A DNA stretch of 64,000 nucleotides from UMGS172 sp045587185 (GTDB taxonomy: Bacteria > Bacillota > Clostridia > Oscillospirales > Acutalibacteraceae): NCBI GenBank assembly GCA_045587185.1, contig JAZNBS010000050.1, positions 1-64,000 on the forward strand, written 5' to 3'. Below the pieces are notes generated by a model, which was given only the letters and a program-made list of their open reading frames with translations, was not told the origin of the DNA and ran no database searches. This document shows, piece after piece, positions 53,152 through 61,818 of this stretch (the first letter of the stretch is position 1; each line of letters starts with the position of its first letter). The position numbers and the translations under genes were made by a program.

Positions 53152-55068
53152 TTAATGCAGTTGTACTTCAGCCTTCGGCTCAGTATATACCAACTTCATT
53201 TCGGATGATTCAGATGCCTTCTTATTTACTGATTCAGGATTTTTGTACGTAGGTACTAATTCCATCAGCATATTTCTCACATCATCATTAGAGCCTTCAA
53301 TAACATCAGAGAGTTTTGAAAGCATTTGATCAATCTCCTCACGTGTATGAGGGTTGTCCATTTCGATGAAAATGAGATCGTTTTCGGTTTTTGTGAGGTC
53401 TTCGGATTTTATAAGAAGTTCCTCATACAGTTTTTCACCTGGTCTTAAGCCTGTTTCAATTATGTCAATTTCCTCATATGGCTTGAATCCCGCTAATTTT
53501 ATCATATTTTCAGCAAGTTCAAGGATTTTGACAGGTTTACCCATATCAAGCACAAACAACTCTCCGTTGGTTGCCATTGCTCCTGCCTGTAAAACTAATT
53601 GAGAGGCTTCAGGAATTGTCATAAAATATCGAATGATGCGTTTGTCGGTTATAGTGATAGGGCCGCCGTTTTGAATCTGATGCTTAAACAAGGGGATGAC
53701 CGAGCCGTTTGAACCGAGAACATTTCCAAAACGTACGGCAACAAATTCAGTTATTTTACTGTCATGACGGCTTTGGACAATCATTTCGCATATACGTTTG
53801 CTCGCGCCCATAACATTTGTGGGGTTGACCGCTTTGTCGGTAGAAATCATAATAAAACGTCTTACGCCGTATTTTTCAGCACAGTTCACAGTGTTAAGTG
53901 TGCCGAATACATTGTTCTTTATTGCTTCACTGCAATTGTTTTCCATTAAGGGTACGTGCTTGTGTGCCGCAGCATGGAAAACAACATCGGGGCGATATTT
54001 GTCAAATACTTTCTCTAGCCTTGAGATATCTCTTACCGAACCAATTTCGGCATAAAATTCAAATGAGTTACCGAAGGTGCGTAAAAGTTCTTGCTGAATT
54101 TCATATGCGTTGTTCTCATATATATCGAAAACAATAAGTTTTGACGGACCGGACTTGGCAATCTGACGGCATATTTCACTTCCTATGGAACCGCCGCCAC
54201 CTGTTACAAGCACGGTCTTGTTTTTATAATATTTAAAGGTATCGGTATCGTTAATATCGTGGCAATCTCTAAATAAAAGATCCTCAATCTTAAATTCACG
54301 CAAACGGGGTTTGCCAGAAATATCATGGTTGTTTTCACCCATAGCAAAGTCGTATAATTTAATTTTACAACCTGTTTTTGAGTAAAAATCGTATATCCTT
54401 TTGGCATCTGCAGAGGATAGACTGGGAAGTGCAATGAATATTTCCTTGATTAGTAATCTTTTTATAGATTCAAAAACATCCTCATTTTCCTCAATAATTT
54501 TAATTCCGCTGATATAACCGCCGACACGTTCTTTCTTAATATCAACGAAGCAAATCGGACGGTATTTTGAATTAGAGTTGTATAGAAGTTCTTCAACAAG
54601 CAAGGAACCGGTTTTACCCGCACCAACGATAGCAACATTTGTTTTACCGGTACCGCTGTTTCCGTACAGCATGCCGTTTGCAGAATATTGATAAACAAAA
54701 CGTGACATAAGTGTTATGAGGGTGAAAAGGCAGACGTTTACAAGTGAATTCCACACACTGATATAAATAGTTGGCATTATAAATCTTGAAACAAAAAAAG
54801 CAACGGAAGCACCGATAAAGTCTGAAACTATCACAAGAAGATAGGCTCTTGTGTTGGCATATCTCCAGACATTAGAATATATTTTAAAACCGAAACGCGA
54901 AGCGAAAATACAAAAACCGAACAAAATAAAATTCGATATGTAATCCTTGAAACCTAGGTTTATGCTAATAACGGTTGAATATTGTGAAACTGTAAAAGAA
55001 GCAGAGAAAGCGATGATAAGAAAGAAAATATCAATAATAAAAATTACTATTCTTCGAATGCTTATCAA
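53152..55068 (-). CDS. Membrane nucleotide-sugar 4,6-dehydratase/epimerase (PglF/WbpM/CapD type)
   Basis: A 638-residue protein with four N-terminal membrane helices (1 to about 130), a first Rossmann domain (VGAGKTGSLLVEEL, about 150) and an extended SDR domain with VTGGGGSIGSEICRQI (about 290), HAAAHKHVPLMENN and STDKAVNPTNVMGASKR, giving the Ser-Met-Lys catalytic set of the large membrane UDP-GlcNAc 4,6-dehydratases. It makes UDP-4-keto sugars for glycan or glycoprotein synthesis. GGGAGGTG precedes TTG 55068, chosen over upstream in-frame codons. No other glycan gene is adjacent. Confidence 0.88.
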   Translation of the reverse strand: MISIRRIVIFIIDIFFLIIAFSASFTVSQYSTVISINLGFKDYISNFILFGFCIFASRFGFKIYSNVWRYANTRAYLLVIVSDFIGASVAFFVSRFIMPTIYISVWNSLVNVCLFTLITLMSRFVYQYSANGMLYGNSGTGKTNVAIVGAGKTGSLLVEELLYNSNSKYRPICFVDIKKERVGGYISGIKIIEENEDVFESIKRLLIKEIFIALPSLSSADAKRIYDFYSKTGCKIKLYDFAMGENNHDISGKPRLREFKIEDLLFRDCHDINDTDTFKYYKNKTVLVTGGGGSIGSEICRQIAKSGPSKLIVFDIYENNAYEIQQELLRTFGNSFEFYAEIGSVRDISRLEKVFDKYRPDVVFHAAAHKHVPLMENNCSEAIKNNVFGTLNTVNCAEKYGVRRFIMISTDKAVNPTNVMGASKRICEMIVQSRHDSKITEFVAVRFGNVLGSNGSVIPLFKHQIQNGGPITITDKRIIRYFMTIPEASQLVLQAGAMATNGELFVLDMGKPVKILELAENMIKLAGFKPYEEIDIIETGLRPGEKLYEELLIKSEDLTKTENDLIFIEMDNPHTREEIDQMLSKLSDVIEGSNDDVRNMLMELVPTYKNPESVNKKASESSEMKLVYTEPKAEVQLH

Positions 55069-55170
55069 ACGTCTGCACCTCCCAACGATAATATATAAAA
55101 CATTATACCAATTTAATTTGTATATGTCAAACAAAAATATTTTAAAATTGGTAGTAATTTATAGTAAATT

Positions 55171-55205
55171 TATAACCCTAACCGTTGTTTTGGGTTAGGG
55201 TTATA
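55171..55205 (-). terminator. Hairpin downstream of cotJC
   Basis: Stem TATAACCCTAACC / GGGTTAGGGTTATA. On the minus strand it follows the cotJC stop at 55218; no strong T run follows, so it is a weak terminator or an RNA-stability hairpin. Confidence 0.5.
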
Positions 55206-55217
55206 GCGGAGAAAATG

Positions 55218-55630
55218 TTACTTGTCAAAAGACGGGTTGATTTCGTAGAAATTCTTTTCGTTGAGTTTATCGGTAAGGTTGCGTAAGCCTTCACCAAAGC
55301 GTTGATAGTGAACAACTTCGCGTTGACGTAAGAACCTTATGACATCTCTGACGTCGGGGTCGTCTGCACAGTAGCGGAGAATATTGTCATAGGTTGTTCT
55401 TGCCTTTTGCTCGGCTGCCAATGATTCATGCAAATCGGTTATAGGATCTCCCTTTGATGCAAGTGCCATTGTACTGTATGGTACGCCTGAAGCCGCTTGG
55501 GGATAAATTCCGTTGGTGTGATCAACAAAATATGCGTCAAAACCTGACTTGTTAATGTCATCTTCCGAGAGGTTGCGGGTTAATTGATAAACGATTGTAC
55601 CTACCATTTCAAGGTGAGCAAGTTCCTCAG
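55218..55630 (-). CDS. cotJC: CotJC spore coat manganese-catalase-like protein, 3' part (interrupted gene)
   Basis: The open frame begins inside the protein: codons TEELAHLEMVGTIVYQL run directly into the element boundary at TACC 55631-55634, with no ribosome site at the first internal ATG (55607). The 137 residues carry the EExxH motif, ESLAAEQKARTTYDNIL (second Glu) and REVVHYQRFGE (His/Glu), the di-manganese ligands of the CotJC/Mn-catalase family. The missing 62 N-terminal residues are encoded at 63160-63346, on the far side of the element. Joined at GGTA the two parts give 199 residues, close to the normal CotJC length. Alone, this fragment cannot be translated from a normal start. Confidence 0.92.
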
Positions 55631-55650
55631 TACCTATTGAAGAATAAAAT
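55622..55650. other. Left attachment site of the intervening element
   Basis: TTCCTC-AG-TACC at 55623-55634 matches TTCCTC-TA-TACC at 63152-63163. The bases left of TACC are cotJC coding sequence (TEE on the minus strand); the bases right of it are element sequence. The crossover must lie within or next to TACC (GGTA on the minus strand). Confidence 0.88.
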
Positions 55651-55665
55651 TGTTTATGTTATAAT
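55637..55665 (+). promoter_or_regulatory. Promoter at the left end driving the recombinase operon
   Basis: TTGAAG (55637-55642), 17 bases, TATAAT (55660-55665). The -35 box starts 2 bases inside the element, so it stays with the element after excision and the recombinase remains expressible from the circle. Confidence 0.8.
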
Positions 55666-55691
55666 ACCACCATCAAGGAGGTAAAAAAGTT

Positions 55692-56015
55692 ATGAGGAAA
55701 AACTATTTAATTGACTATTACCGCAACAATATGACACAGGAACAACTGGAAAATGCCCACACCTTACTTTATGATGATAACAGGTTATTATCTTATATCT
55801 GTTATTCATATAATTGCTATGAACTATTACATAGCAAGGGGCATTTATCATTGATAACCAATCCAGATGCTTTGTTTTCTACACCACAAGCAGAGCAACA
55901 ATTCATTATGGAATTAAAAAACTACATAAGAGATGTTATTGGTATCAAGAGAGAGGATGTTCAAGATGGCAACACTAAAAGTAATAGAGCCGACCAAAAC
56001 AACACTAAAAACTAA
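55692..56015 (+). CDS. Small protein of unknown function overlapping the recombinase start
   Basis: A 107-residue protein, ATG 55692 behind AGGAGGT. It is mostly helical (DYYRNNMTQEQLENAHTLLYDD...) with an acidic middle and an Asn/Lys-rich tail. I do not recognise the family. The recombinase ATG lies inside its last 50 bases, so the two are translationally coupled. The position suggests an accessory role such as a directionality factor, but nothing in the sequence proves this. Confidence 0.65.
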   Translation: MRKNYLIDYYRNNMTQEQLENAHTLLYDDNRLLSYICYSYNCYELLHSKGHLSLITNPDALFSTPQAEQQFIMELKNYIRDVIGIKREDVQDGNTKSNRADQNNTKN

Positions 56016-57753
56016 TGATAATAAACCGCACAGAGTTTGTGCGTACTGTCGTGTATCTACTGATGAAACCGACCAAAGAAATTCTTTAATAGCACAAAAA
56101 CAGTTTTTTCAAAGATATTTTGATTTACACCCAAACTGGACTAATGTAGGCATATATGCCGATGAAGGACTTTCCGGCACATCCCTTGAAAAAAGAGATG
56201 CTTTCAATCGTATGTTGTTTGAGGCCAGACGTGGAAACATTGACATTATTCTCACGAAAGAGGTTTCCAGATTTTCAAGAAATGTTCACGATATAATGAG
56301 CATTGTTGTAGAACTGCAAAACAAAGGTGTTTATGTGTGGTTTTTGTCGGATGAAATTAACACCGAGAGCATCAAAGACCGTGAGCGACTAACCCAGATA
56401 GCCACAAATGCCGAGCAAGAGAGTTTAAGAACATCAAACCGTGTTAGGTGGGGACACCAACAACAAATGCAACTGGGTGTTGTTTTCGGCAGAAAAGAAA
56501 TGTACGGTTATAATATCGTAAAGGATGATAACGGCATCCAACACTTTGAAATTATACCAGAAGAAGCCGAGGTCATCAAGAACATTTTTGAATGGTTCGC
56601 ATCTGGTGAGGGTACACACCGAATTGCACGCAGATTAGAACAACAAGGAATTGAAACCAAGCGATATAAAAACGGATGGAGTACAACCGTTATACTCCGC
56701 ATTTTGCGAAATGAGAAATATGTGGGCGATTTAGCACAAGGCAAAACCTACACACCCAACCCACTCTCTCATAAGAAAAAATACAATACAGGCGAATCCA
56801 CCCGCTATTACATTACAGACCACCACCCAGAAAGTGCAATCATTGACCGTGAACTCTGGAACAAGGTACAAGCGATACTGGAAGAAAAAGCACCCAGCGA
56901 AGAAATAAAAGCGAAACACTCCAACCGCTACTGGACGAGCGGAAAGGTGTTTTGTGGGTTATGCGGTCAAAGGTATGTCAGTTACGTAAAAAAGCAAAAG
57001 AACACACCTTATCGTGCTTGGGTATGCTTTGAGAACCACCAGAGAGGTCGCTACAAGCAGATAACACTTGATACAGGCGAAACTGCTACTGTCGGTTGTA
57101 ATGCTTTGAGAGTGAATGACAGAGTGCTTAAAACCGCCGTTCACGATATTGTTACCGAGTACATCATACCGCATAAAGAAAATATCCTTGCAGAGATGCG
57201 AAAAGAGATAGAACAACTATCAAAACCGCAAGACCACACAAAGAAAATCGCATCTATACAAAAGGAAATAGAACAAGCACAACAAAAGATAAACAAACTC
57301 ACACAGGGTTGGATGGATGGCATCGTTCCAGAAAATGCCTATACAATGAATATCGGACCTGCTAATGCACGATATGAGCAATTACAGGCAGAACTCCAAA
57401 AACTGCAAATACAGAACAATTCAGTAAGTGCAGAGGTGCAAATCTATGAGGAATACATAGAGCAACTGCAAAGCATCCTATCACTCACCGATGATGAGCT
57501 TAACGATGCTTTTTATGAGAGAGTTACAAAACAGATTTATGTTTATCCATCAAACCTTTTAGAGTTTCGCCTGTCATTTATTCCTATGCCTATTTATTTA
57601 CAATATAAGGCATCTGGTAGAGCAGATTTTTACAAGGTGGAACTTACCATCCTAACCGCCGAGCAATTCGCTGAAATGCTCAAAAATGCCCCTAAAAACG
57701 ATTTTACGGAACAAACAGATACAGACACCACTGGCAACACAAACAACTCTTAA
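55966..57753 (+). CDS. Large serine recombinase of the element
   Basis: A 595-residue recombinase. Resolvase domain: catalytic Ser31 in CAYCRVSTDE, then DEGLSGTSLEKRDAFNRML and TKEVSRFSRN with the conserved Args. Recombinase domain follows (about 150-290, GEGTHRIARRLEQQGI), a zinc ribbon with FCGLC (about 328) and later Cys, and a coiled coil (about 415-500) that in serine integrases governs directionality. The family includes SpoIVCA, which excises skin, and TnpX/phage integrases. ATG 55966 follows GAGAGGATG; ATG 55957 is an alternative. The gene sits at the attL end, as is common. Confidence 0.93.
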   Translation: MATLKVIEPTKTTLKTNDNKPHRVCAYCRVSTDETDQRNSLIAQKQFFQRYFDLHPNWTNVGIYADEGLSGTSLEKRDAFNRMLFEARRGNIDIILTKEVSRFSRNVHDIMSIVVELQNKGVYVWFLSDEINTESIKDRERLTQIATNAEQESLRTSNRVRWGHQQQMQLGVVFGRKEMYGYNIVKDDNGIQHFEIIPEEAEVIKNIFEWFASGEGTHRIARRLEQQGIETKRYKNGWSTTVILRILRNEKYVGDLAQGKTYTPNPLSHKKKYNTGESTRYYITDHHPESAIIDRELWNKVQAILEEKAPSEEIKAKHSNRYWTSGKVFCGLCGQRYVSYVKKQKNTPYRAWVCFENHQRGRYKQITLDTGETATVGCNALRVNDRVLKTAVHDIVTEYIIPHKENILAEMRKEIEQLSKPQDHTKKIASIQKEIEQAQQKINKLTQGWMDGIVPENAYTMNIGPANARYEQLQAELQKLQIQNNSVSAEVQIYEEYIEQLQSILSLTDDELNDAFYERVTKQIYVYPSNLLEFRLSFIPMPIYLQYKASGRADFYKVELTILTAEQFAEMLKNAPKNDFTEQTDTDTTGNTNNS

Positions 57754-57771
57754 AACGAGCCACAATGAATT

Positions 57772-57797
57772 AAAGCAGGGTTTTCGCCCTGCTTTTT
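57772..57797 (+). terminator. Terminator after the recombinase
   Basis: Stem AAAGCAGGG / CCCTGCTTT with TTTTCG loop and T tail. Confidence 0.85.
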
Positions 57798-57856
57798 CAA
57801 TATTCAGTTTTCTGTCATATCTTTTTTGAAAAAAGGTATGGCTATTTTGACAGAAT

Positions 57857-57867
57857 TATGCTATAAT
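57857..57867 (+). promoter_or_regulatory. Extended -10 promoter of the NERD gene
   Basis: TTATGCTATAAT-type extended -10 (TG-N-TATAAT, TATAAT at 57862-57867) about 30 bases before the ATG. A TTGACA at 57847 is too close to serve as its -35. Confidence 0.5.
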
Positions 57868-57896
57868 CATTGTTAATGTGTTTGGAGGTGAAAATA

Positions 57897-58946
57897 ATGC
57901 AAGAGTTACTAATGTCTTTGTTACAATTAGTTTTACTATTGCTTAACCCAGTTTTTTTAATTCCTGCAATAATAATTATTGTTGTGCTTGTAAAGAAAGA
58001 CAAGGAATATAAAAACGGTGCATATTATCAAATCACCAAACACCCCTATTTTTCAGTAAAACACAATACTGGTAGATATGGCGAATATCTCACATACAAA
58101 TATCTCAAACAGTTTGAAACCAACGGAGCGAAATTTCTTTTTAATATCTACATACCCAAAGAGAACGGCGAAACCACCGAAATTGATGTGTTAATGATAT
58201 GTAAAAAAGGTTTATTTGTTTTTGAGAGCAAAAATTATAGTGGTTGGATTTTCGGTAGTGAAAATCAAAAGAATTGGTATCAAACATTACCTGCTGGTAG
58301 AGGTCGGAGCCATAAAGAGCATTTTTACAATCCAATAATGCAAAACCGCTCACACATAAAACACCTTAAAGCATTTTTAGGCGAACAAGTACCTATGCGG
58401 TCAATCATTGTTTTTTCCGATAGATGCACATTAAAAAGTGTTCAAATCCGTAGCAATGATATAAGCGTTATAAATCGTTATAGCGTTGCACCAGTTGTAT
58501 CTGGTATCTGTAACCAAATTCCCAATGATTTACTTACTGATAACGATATTACAGAGATTTATAACAAATTATATCCCTACACACAAGTTGATGAACTTGC
58601 CAAAATGCAACACATAGCAAATATCCATAACAATTTGAAACCGCAAACTGCTCAACCAGTTAATGAAACACCTGCTCAAGTTATTCCACAAAACAAGACC
58701 GAAATAGTTACAGAGCAACCAGATGCGGTTGCTATTGATACAACAATCGCAACAGAAGAAACACCGATTATTGAAACTACCGAACCAGCAACAACAGAAA
58801 CAAGAGAGCAACAAACATTAAAATGTCCTAAGTGTAACGGTGATTTAATTTTAAGAACTGCAACCAGAGGAGCAAATGCAGGTAATCAATTTTATGGTTG
58901 CTCAAATTATCCTAAATGTAAATACATACAAAACATAACAAATTAA
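57897..58946 (+). CDS. NERD-domain protein with topoisomerase-type zinc ribbon
   Basis: A 349-residue protein: N-terminal membrane helix (about 5-30), NERD (nuclease-related) domain (about 55-180) with the core TEIDVLMICKKGLFVFESKNY (catalytic-type E-D-ExK pattern), a Thr/Pro/Glu-rich linker (about 240-305) and a C-terminal zf-C4 topoisomerase ribbon CPKCNGDL...FYGCSNYPKC. NERD proteins are predicted nucleases, often on mobile elements. A membrane-tethered DNA-processing or defence role is an inference. Bracketed by terminators on both sides, so it is an independent cargo gene. Confidence 0.85.
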   Translation: MQELLMSLLQLVLLLLNPVFLIPAIIIIVVLVKKDKEYKNGAYYQITKHPYFSVKHNTGRYGEYLTYKYLKQFETNGAKFLFNIYIPKENGETTEIDVLMICKKGLFVFESKNYSGWIFGSENQKNWYQTLPAGRGRSHKEHFYNPIMQNRSHIKHLKAFLGEQVPMRSIIVFSDRCTLKSVQIRSNDISVINRYSVAPVVSGICNQIPNDLLTDNDITEIYNKLYPYTQVDELAKMQHIANIHNNLKPQTAQPVNETPAQVIPQNKTEIVTEQPDAVAIDTTIATEETPIIETTEPATTETREQQTLKCPKCNGDLILRTATRGANAGNQFYGCSNYPKCKYIQNITN

Positions 58947-58985
58947 AAAATCCTGTGAGCAAATTTGCTCATAGGATTTTTTTAA
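58945..58985. terminator. Bidirectional terminator between NERD and MobV genes
   Basis: Outer AAAAAATCCT / AGGATTTTTT and inner perfect palindrome TGAGCAAATTTGCTCA; it overlaps both stop codons. Confidence 0.88.
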
Positions 58986-60034
58986 TGGTCCAAAATATCA
59001 TCAATCGTTCGGTGTTGCTCTTGGATGCTCTCTTGTAAATCCGTGAGATATTTTAAGAGTGTGATGTTTTTGCCTTCGTGTTGAATTACAACATTGCCGG
59101 CTAATTTAAGTAAACTCTCATATGTATTACATTTATCAATGAGTTCAAGATAACGTTCTGGAACGAGTTCGCCGTGTTCTTTAACCATTGCTTTAATGTC
59201 AGCGAGATTTTGTTCAGCAGTTTTAAGCTCATCCAGTTTTAGAGAATATTCAGCGTCAACCTGTGCTTTCCATTCTCTAATAGATTGATGTTTACGAAAT
59301 TTAGGTATCTTTTCGCCGTACTTTTCACAGTATGCCTTTACCTGCTCATAGGTAATTGAACCATCCTTATTGCCAAAACCTTTTCTTTTTGCACGTTGAC
59401 ACAAAGCAAGATAATCGTTATATCTGGAATGACCTCGTTTCAAATCAAACTCTTTCATTGCCTCGGCATACCTATCTTGTAGTTTACTCAAATCGCCACG
59501 GCCACCTAAAATATCTTTTGCCATAAACAATAAATTTCTGCCGATTGTTGCATACACAAAATGGATATGTGGAGTGTCCTCATCCATATGCAGTTCAAGT
59601 CTTACGGGCACACAACCCTTTGAATTAAATTCCTTTTCAAGAAATTTCATATTTGCTCGGACCCAGTTATCAACATCAACCTTTCCTGCCATATCTGGCG
59701 AAAAGGTTAGTACACCCTCAAATGCTTGTGCTGCTCTTTTCTGCATATGTCTTTTTGCTTTTTCATCACCTGTCCGTGTTGCATTGAATTTGTCAATTTC
59801 GGAATTATAAAATTCTCTTGCCTTATCTATTTTGGAAGCAATTTTTTTGAAGGGCCAAGGGTTGTGTAGTATGCTCCGATTTTCACTAGATAATTCTGGA
59901 TGTGAAATATCAGCGGCTTGTTCGTGCTTATCCAAATGTCGTAAAGATTGCGACAGAGTTTTTGCACCACGACCGTGTGTTTGTAATTTCACTATTCTAA
60001 AAATGCAAAACTCTTTTGACTTCTCTTTTGCCAT
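58982..60034 (-). CDS. MobV-family relaxase (plasmid recombination/mobilization protein)
   Basis: A 350-residue MobV/Pre relaxase. N-terminal RHLDKHEQAADISHP, then the metal-binding three-His motif LHMDEDTPHIHF (HxDExxPHxH, about residues 149-160), typical of enzymes that nick oriT and start conjugative transfer with the help of another element's mating pore. A coiled C-terminus (about 260-345) may aid dimerisation. No coupling protein or secretion genes exist here, so the element would be mobilized in trans. AAAGGATG lies about 15 bases from ATG 60034, weak spacing. Confidence 0.9.
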   Translation of the reverse strand: MAKEKSKEFCIFRIVKLQTHGRGAKTLSQSLRHLDKHEQAADISHPELSSENRSILHNPWPFKKIASKIDKAREFYNSEIDKFNATRTGDEKAKRHMQKRAAQAFEGVLTFSPDMAGKVDVDNWVRANMKFLEKEFNSKGCVPVRLELHMDEDTPHIHFVYATIGRNLLFMAKDILGGRGDLSKLQDRYAEAMKEFDLKRGHSRYNDYLALCQRAKRKGFGNKDGSITYEQVKAYCEKYGEKIPKFRKHQSIREWKAQVDAEYSLKLDELKTAEQNLADIKAMVKEHGELVPERYLELIDKCNTYESLLKLAGNVVIQHEGKNITLLKYLTDLQESIQEQHRTIDDILDH

Positions 60035-60073
60035 AAAAAATTTTTACACATCCTTTCCTCAATTTTTTACATC

Positions 60074-60480
60074 CAAAACAAAAAACTTTGTGAAGTTTTT
60101 GTTTTGTCTTTGCCTTGCTAAAAATCTTTTTTCGTTGATACGAAAAAACCTTTTCATCAAGCCGTATCATTCACACTCATTGCTGATGCAATAAGTATGA
60201 AAGATACTGCAAAAAAATAGCGGAAATTCTATGTACCCACTACAAACAAGCAAACTTGTTTGATGGGCCAAGGTGCTACCTTGGAACCGTTTAAGGATTG
60301 CATCCTTAAAAATCCTGCCACCGAAAAAAGCGTATACGCTTTTTTATACGGCAAAAAATACCGTATGCGGTAAGGTGAAAAATACCTTACCCACCGCCTT
60401 AATTTTTGCCGTATTGTATGAACTATATTTTTGTGTTTGAGAACAAAAAATATAATTCATACTTTGTGTAAGACAATAAC
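60074..60480. other. Palindrome-rich non-coding region, candidate oriT
   Basis: At least six hairpins lie head to tail: CAAAACAAAAAACTT / AAGTTTTTGTTTTG (60074-60106), CCAAGGT-GCT-ACCTTGG (60268-60284), TTTAAGGAT-TGC-ATCCTTAAA (60290-60310), AAAAAAGCGTATACGCTTTTTT perfect over 22 bases (60324-60345), ATACGG / CCGTAT with GGTAAGGT / ACCTTACC (about 60346-60405), and TATATTTTTGT / ACAAAAAATATA (about 60424-60453). It separates the MobV gene from the divergently oriented RHH gene, the usual place for oriT. Confidence 0.6.
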
Positions 60481-60536
60481 GGCTGATGCCTTATATTTTG
60501 CCTTACACATACGGATGAAAGGAGTTGTTTTTTATT

Positions 60537-61061
60537 ATGGATAAAAAAGATATACGTGTTTATCTGGATGCTGACTTTTGCGACCACTTAAAAAGCATTG
60601 CAAAAGATAAAGGTATTTCTGTAAATTCGCTTGTTAGCGAATTAGTGAAAAAGAAATATCCTATGCAGAGCAAAGATATTTCCATCAAACTGAATGATGA
60701 TAAAATTGTTTTACTTAAAAAGGCGGCACAAAAGAGAAATACAACAATTAGTGAATTGTTGATTTCTCTTGTTGATGATTTCTTGTTGTCGGTGAAACAA
60801 CCCGCACTTGATGAAATTCCGCTTGATGCCGAAACTGGTGAAACTGCATCAACCATTGCCTGTGAAAGTGAGAATGTGCAACCTGTTGATGTTGTAAAAC
60901 CAACCGCAACGGATGATGACCGCAAACAGAAAGAACGCCGACTTGCTGATGTTAATTACAAACTCAAAAGAGCATACAATGGTGATAAACTACCAAAAGA
61001 TGAATTTCAGCAGTTAAGAGATGAACAAGCATCTTTACGTGCTGAACTCGGTCATAACTAA
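60537..61061 (+). CDS. Tandem ribbon-helix-helix DNA-binding protein (mobilization accessory or partition type)
   Basis: A 174-residue protein with two RHH-like units in a row: residues 3-40 (DIRVYLDADFCDHLKSIAKD...) and 45-85 (DISIKLNDDKIVLLKKAAQK...), each a strand plus two helices. An acidic linker (about 90-125) leads to a basic helical C-terminus (KQKERRLADVNYKLKRAYNG). It probably binds the palindromic region just upstream, as an oriT accessory factor or repressor. ATG 60537 is used; AAAGGAG is 12 bases upstream and a TTG at 60525 abuts that site. Confidence 0.7.
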   Translation: MDKKDIRVYLDADFCDHLKSIAKDKGISVNSLVSELVKKKYPMQSKDISIKLNDDKIVLLKKAAQKRNTTISELLISLVDDFLLSVKQPALDEIPLDAETGETASTIACESENVQPVDVVKPTATDDDRKQKERRLADVNYKLKRAYNGDKLPKDEFQQLRDEQASLRAELGHN

Positions 61062-61800
61062 AAATCATCACAAAATCGCTCCACCGAGCGATTTTCACAG
61101 TACCAACAAAGTGATACTAAAATCACACATCACCGTAGGTGATACCAAAAGCGACAGTTTAACACCATCTAACTGATACTCATTCAACACTTTCAAAGGT
61201 TCGCCGCCTGTCCGTGCAATTTATCGCACGGGATAACATATCAAATCACAAAACCACCTGCACAGGAAAGCAGGTGGTTTTTTCATAAAGTGCAACAACC
61301 TATTCAACGCCAAGAAATAAAATCACAAGAACATCAAAAAATCCGTATGCCAACTTTAAGAGTTTGCAATCACCGATTTTTCACATCGCATCAGCGATGC
61401 CAAAAAATATATACAACTCTTAAAGGTTAAGTTTGCAAACCCTTAAAATAACCAAAAAGAAAAAGCGAACATTCTCAAATGTTCGCCACCAGTAAAACCG
61501 CATTAAGTTAATCAGACCATTAAAAACACGAGCATCTGGAATTTATAAGCTCAAGTTTGCAATCTCTTAAAATACACACATCCAGAATAACACACTTTAA
61601 CTCATATCTTTTTTATCCGCAAAGTACGGCCACCGTAACACCTACTTTGCGGAATCCGTTATAGAAAACCTAACGGTTCCAACGTATGTTAAATTAACAC
61701 TATTGAATATAAGAAGAGAGATACAAAAACGAAAAAATGCCGTAAACCCTTATAAATACAAGAGAAAACGGCATTTTCAATGGTGACAAATATGTCTTAT
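61062..61800. other. Structured non-coding region between RHH and repL genes
   Basis: About 740 bases with no convincing gene. It holds hairpins AAAATCGCTC-CACC-GAGCGATTTT (61072-61095), CCGTGC / GCACGG (about 61212-61231), GCGAACATT / AATGTTCGC (about 61467-61488), TCCGCAAAGT / ACTTTGCGGA (about 61617-61653) and CCGTTA / TAACGG, an inverted pair CTTTAAGAGTT / AACTCTTAAAG, and a 22-base imperfect direct repeat (61429-61450 and 61553-61574). It may be the replication origin of the element or encode a structured RNA. Confidence 0.45.
61251..61284 (+). terminator. Terminator after the RHH gene
   Basis: Stem AAACCACCTGC / GCAGGTGGTTT followed by T6, 190 bases after the stop. Confidence 0.8.
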
Positions 61801-61818
61801 AATAGTGACAGATTTGTC
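61785..61818 (+). promoter_or_regulatory. repL promoter with paired operator boxes
   Basis: Two near-palindromes, GACAAATATGTC (61785-61796) and GACAGATTTGTC (61807-61818), are 22 bases apart, two helical turns, and flank a TATAAT at 61798-61803. The layout suggests autorepression of the replication gene. Confidence 0.6.

Noticed and set aside
55218..55607. A complete short catalase-like protein starting at ATG 55607
   Set aside because: No ribosome site precedes that ATG, and homologous codons continue upstream to the element boundary, so it is the 3' part of cotJC.
57847..57867. TTGACA-TATAAT promoter before the NERD gene
   Set aside because: The spacer is only 9 bases; an extended -10 reading was used instead.
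60268..60345. Clustered short palindromes as a CRISPR array
   Set aside because: The hairpins differ in sequence and there are no equal-length repeats or spacers, and no cas genes are present.
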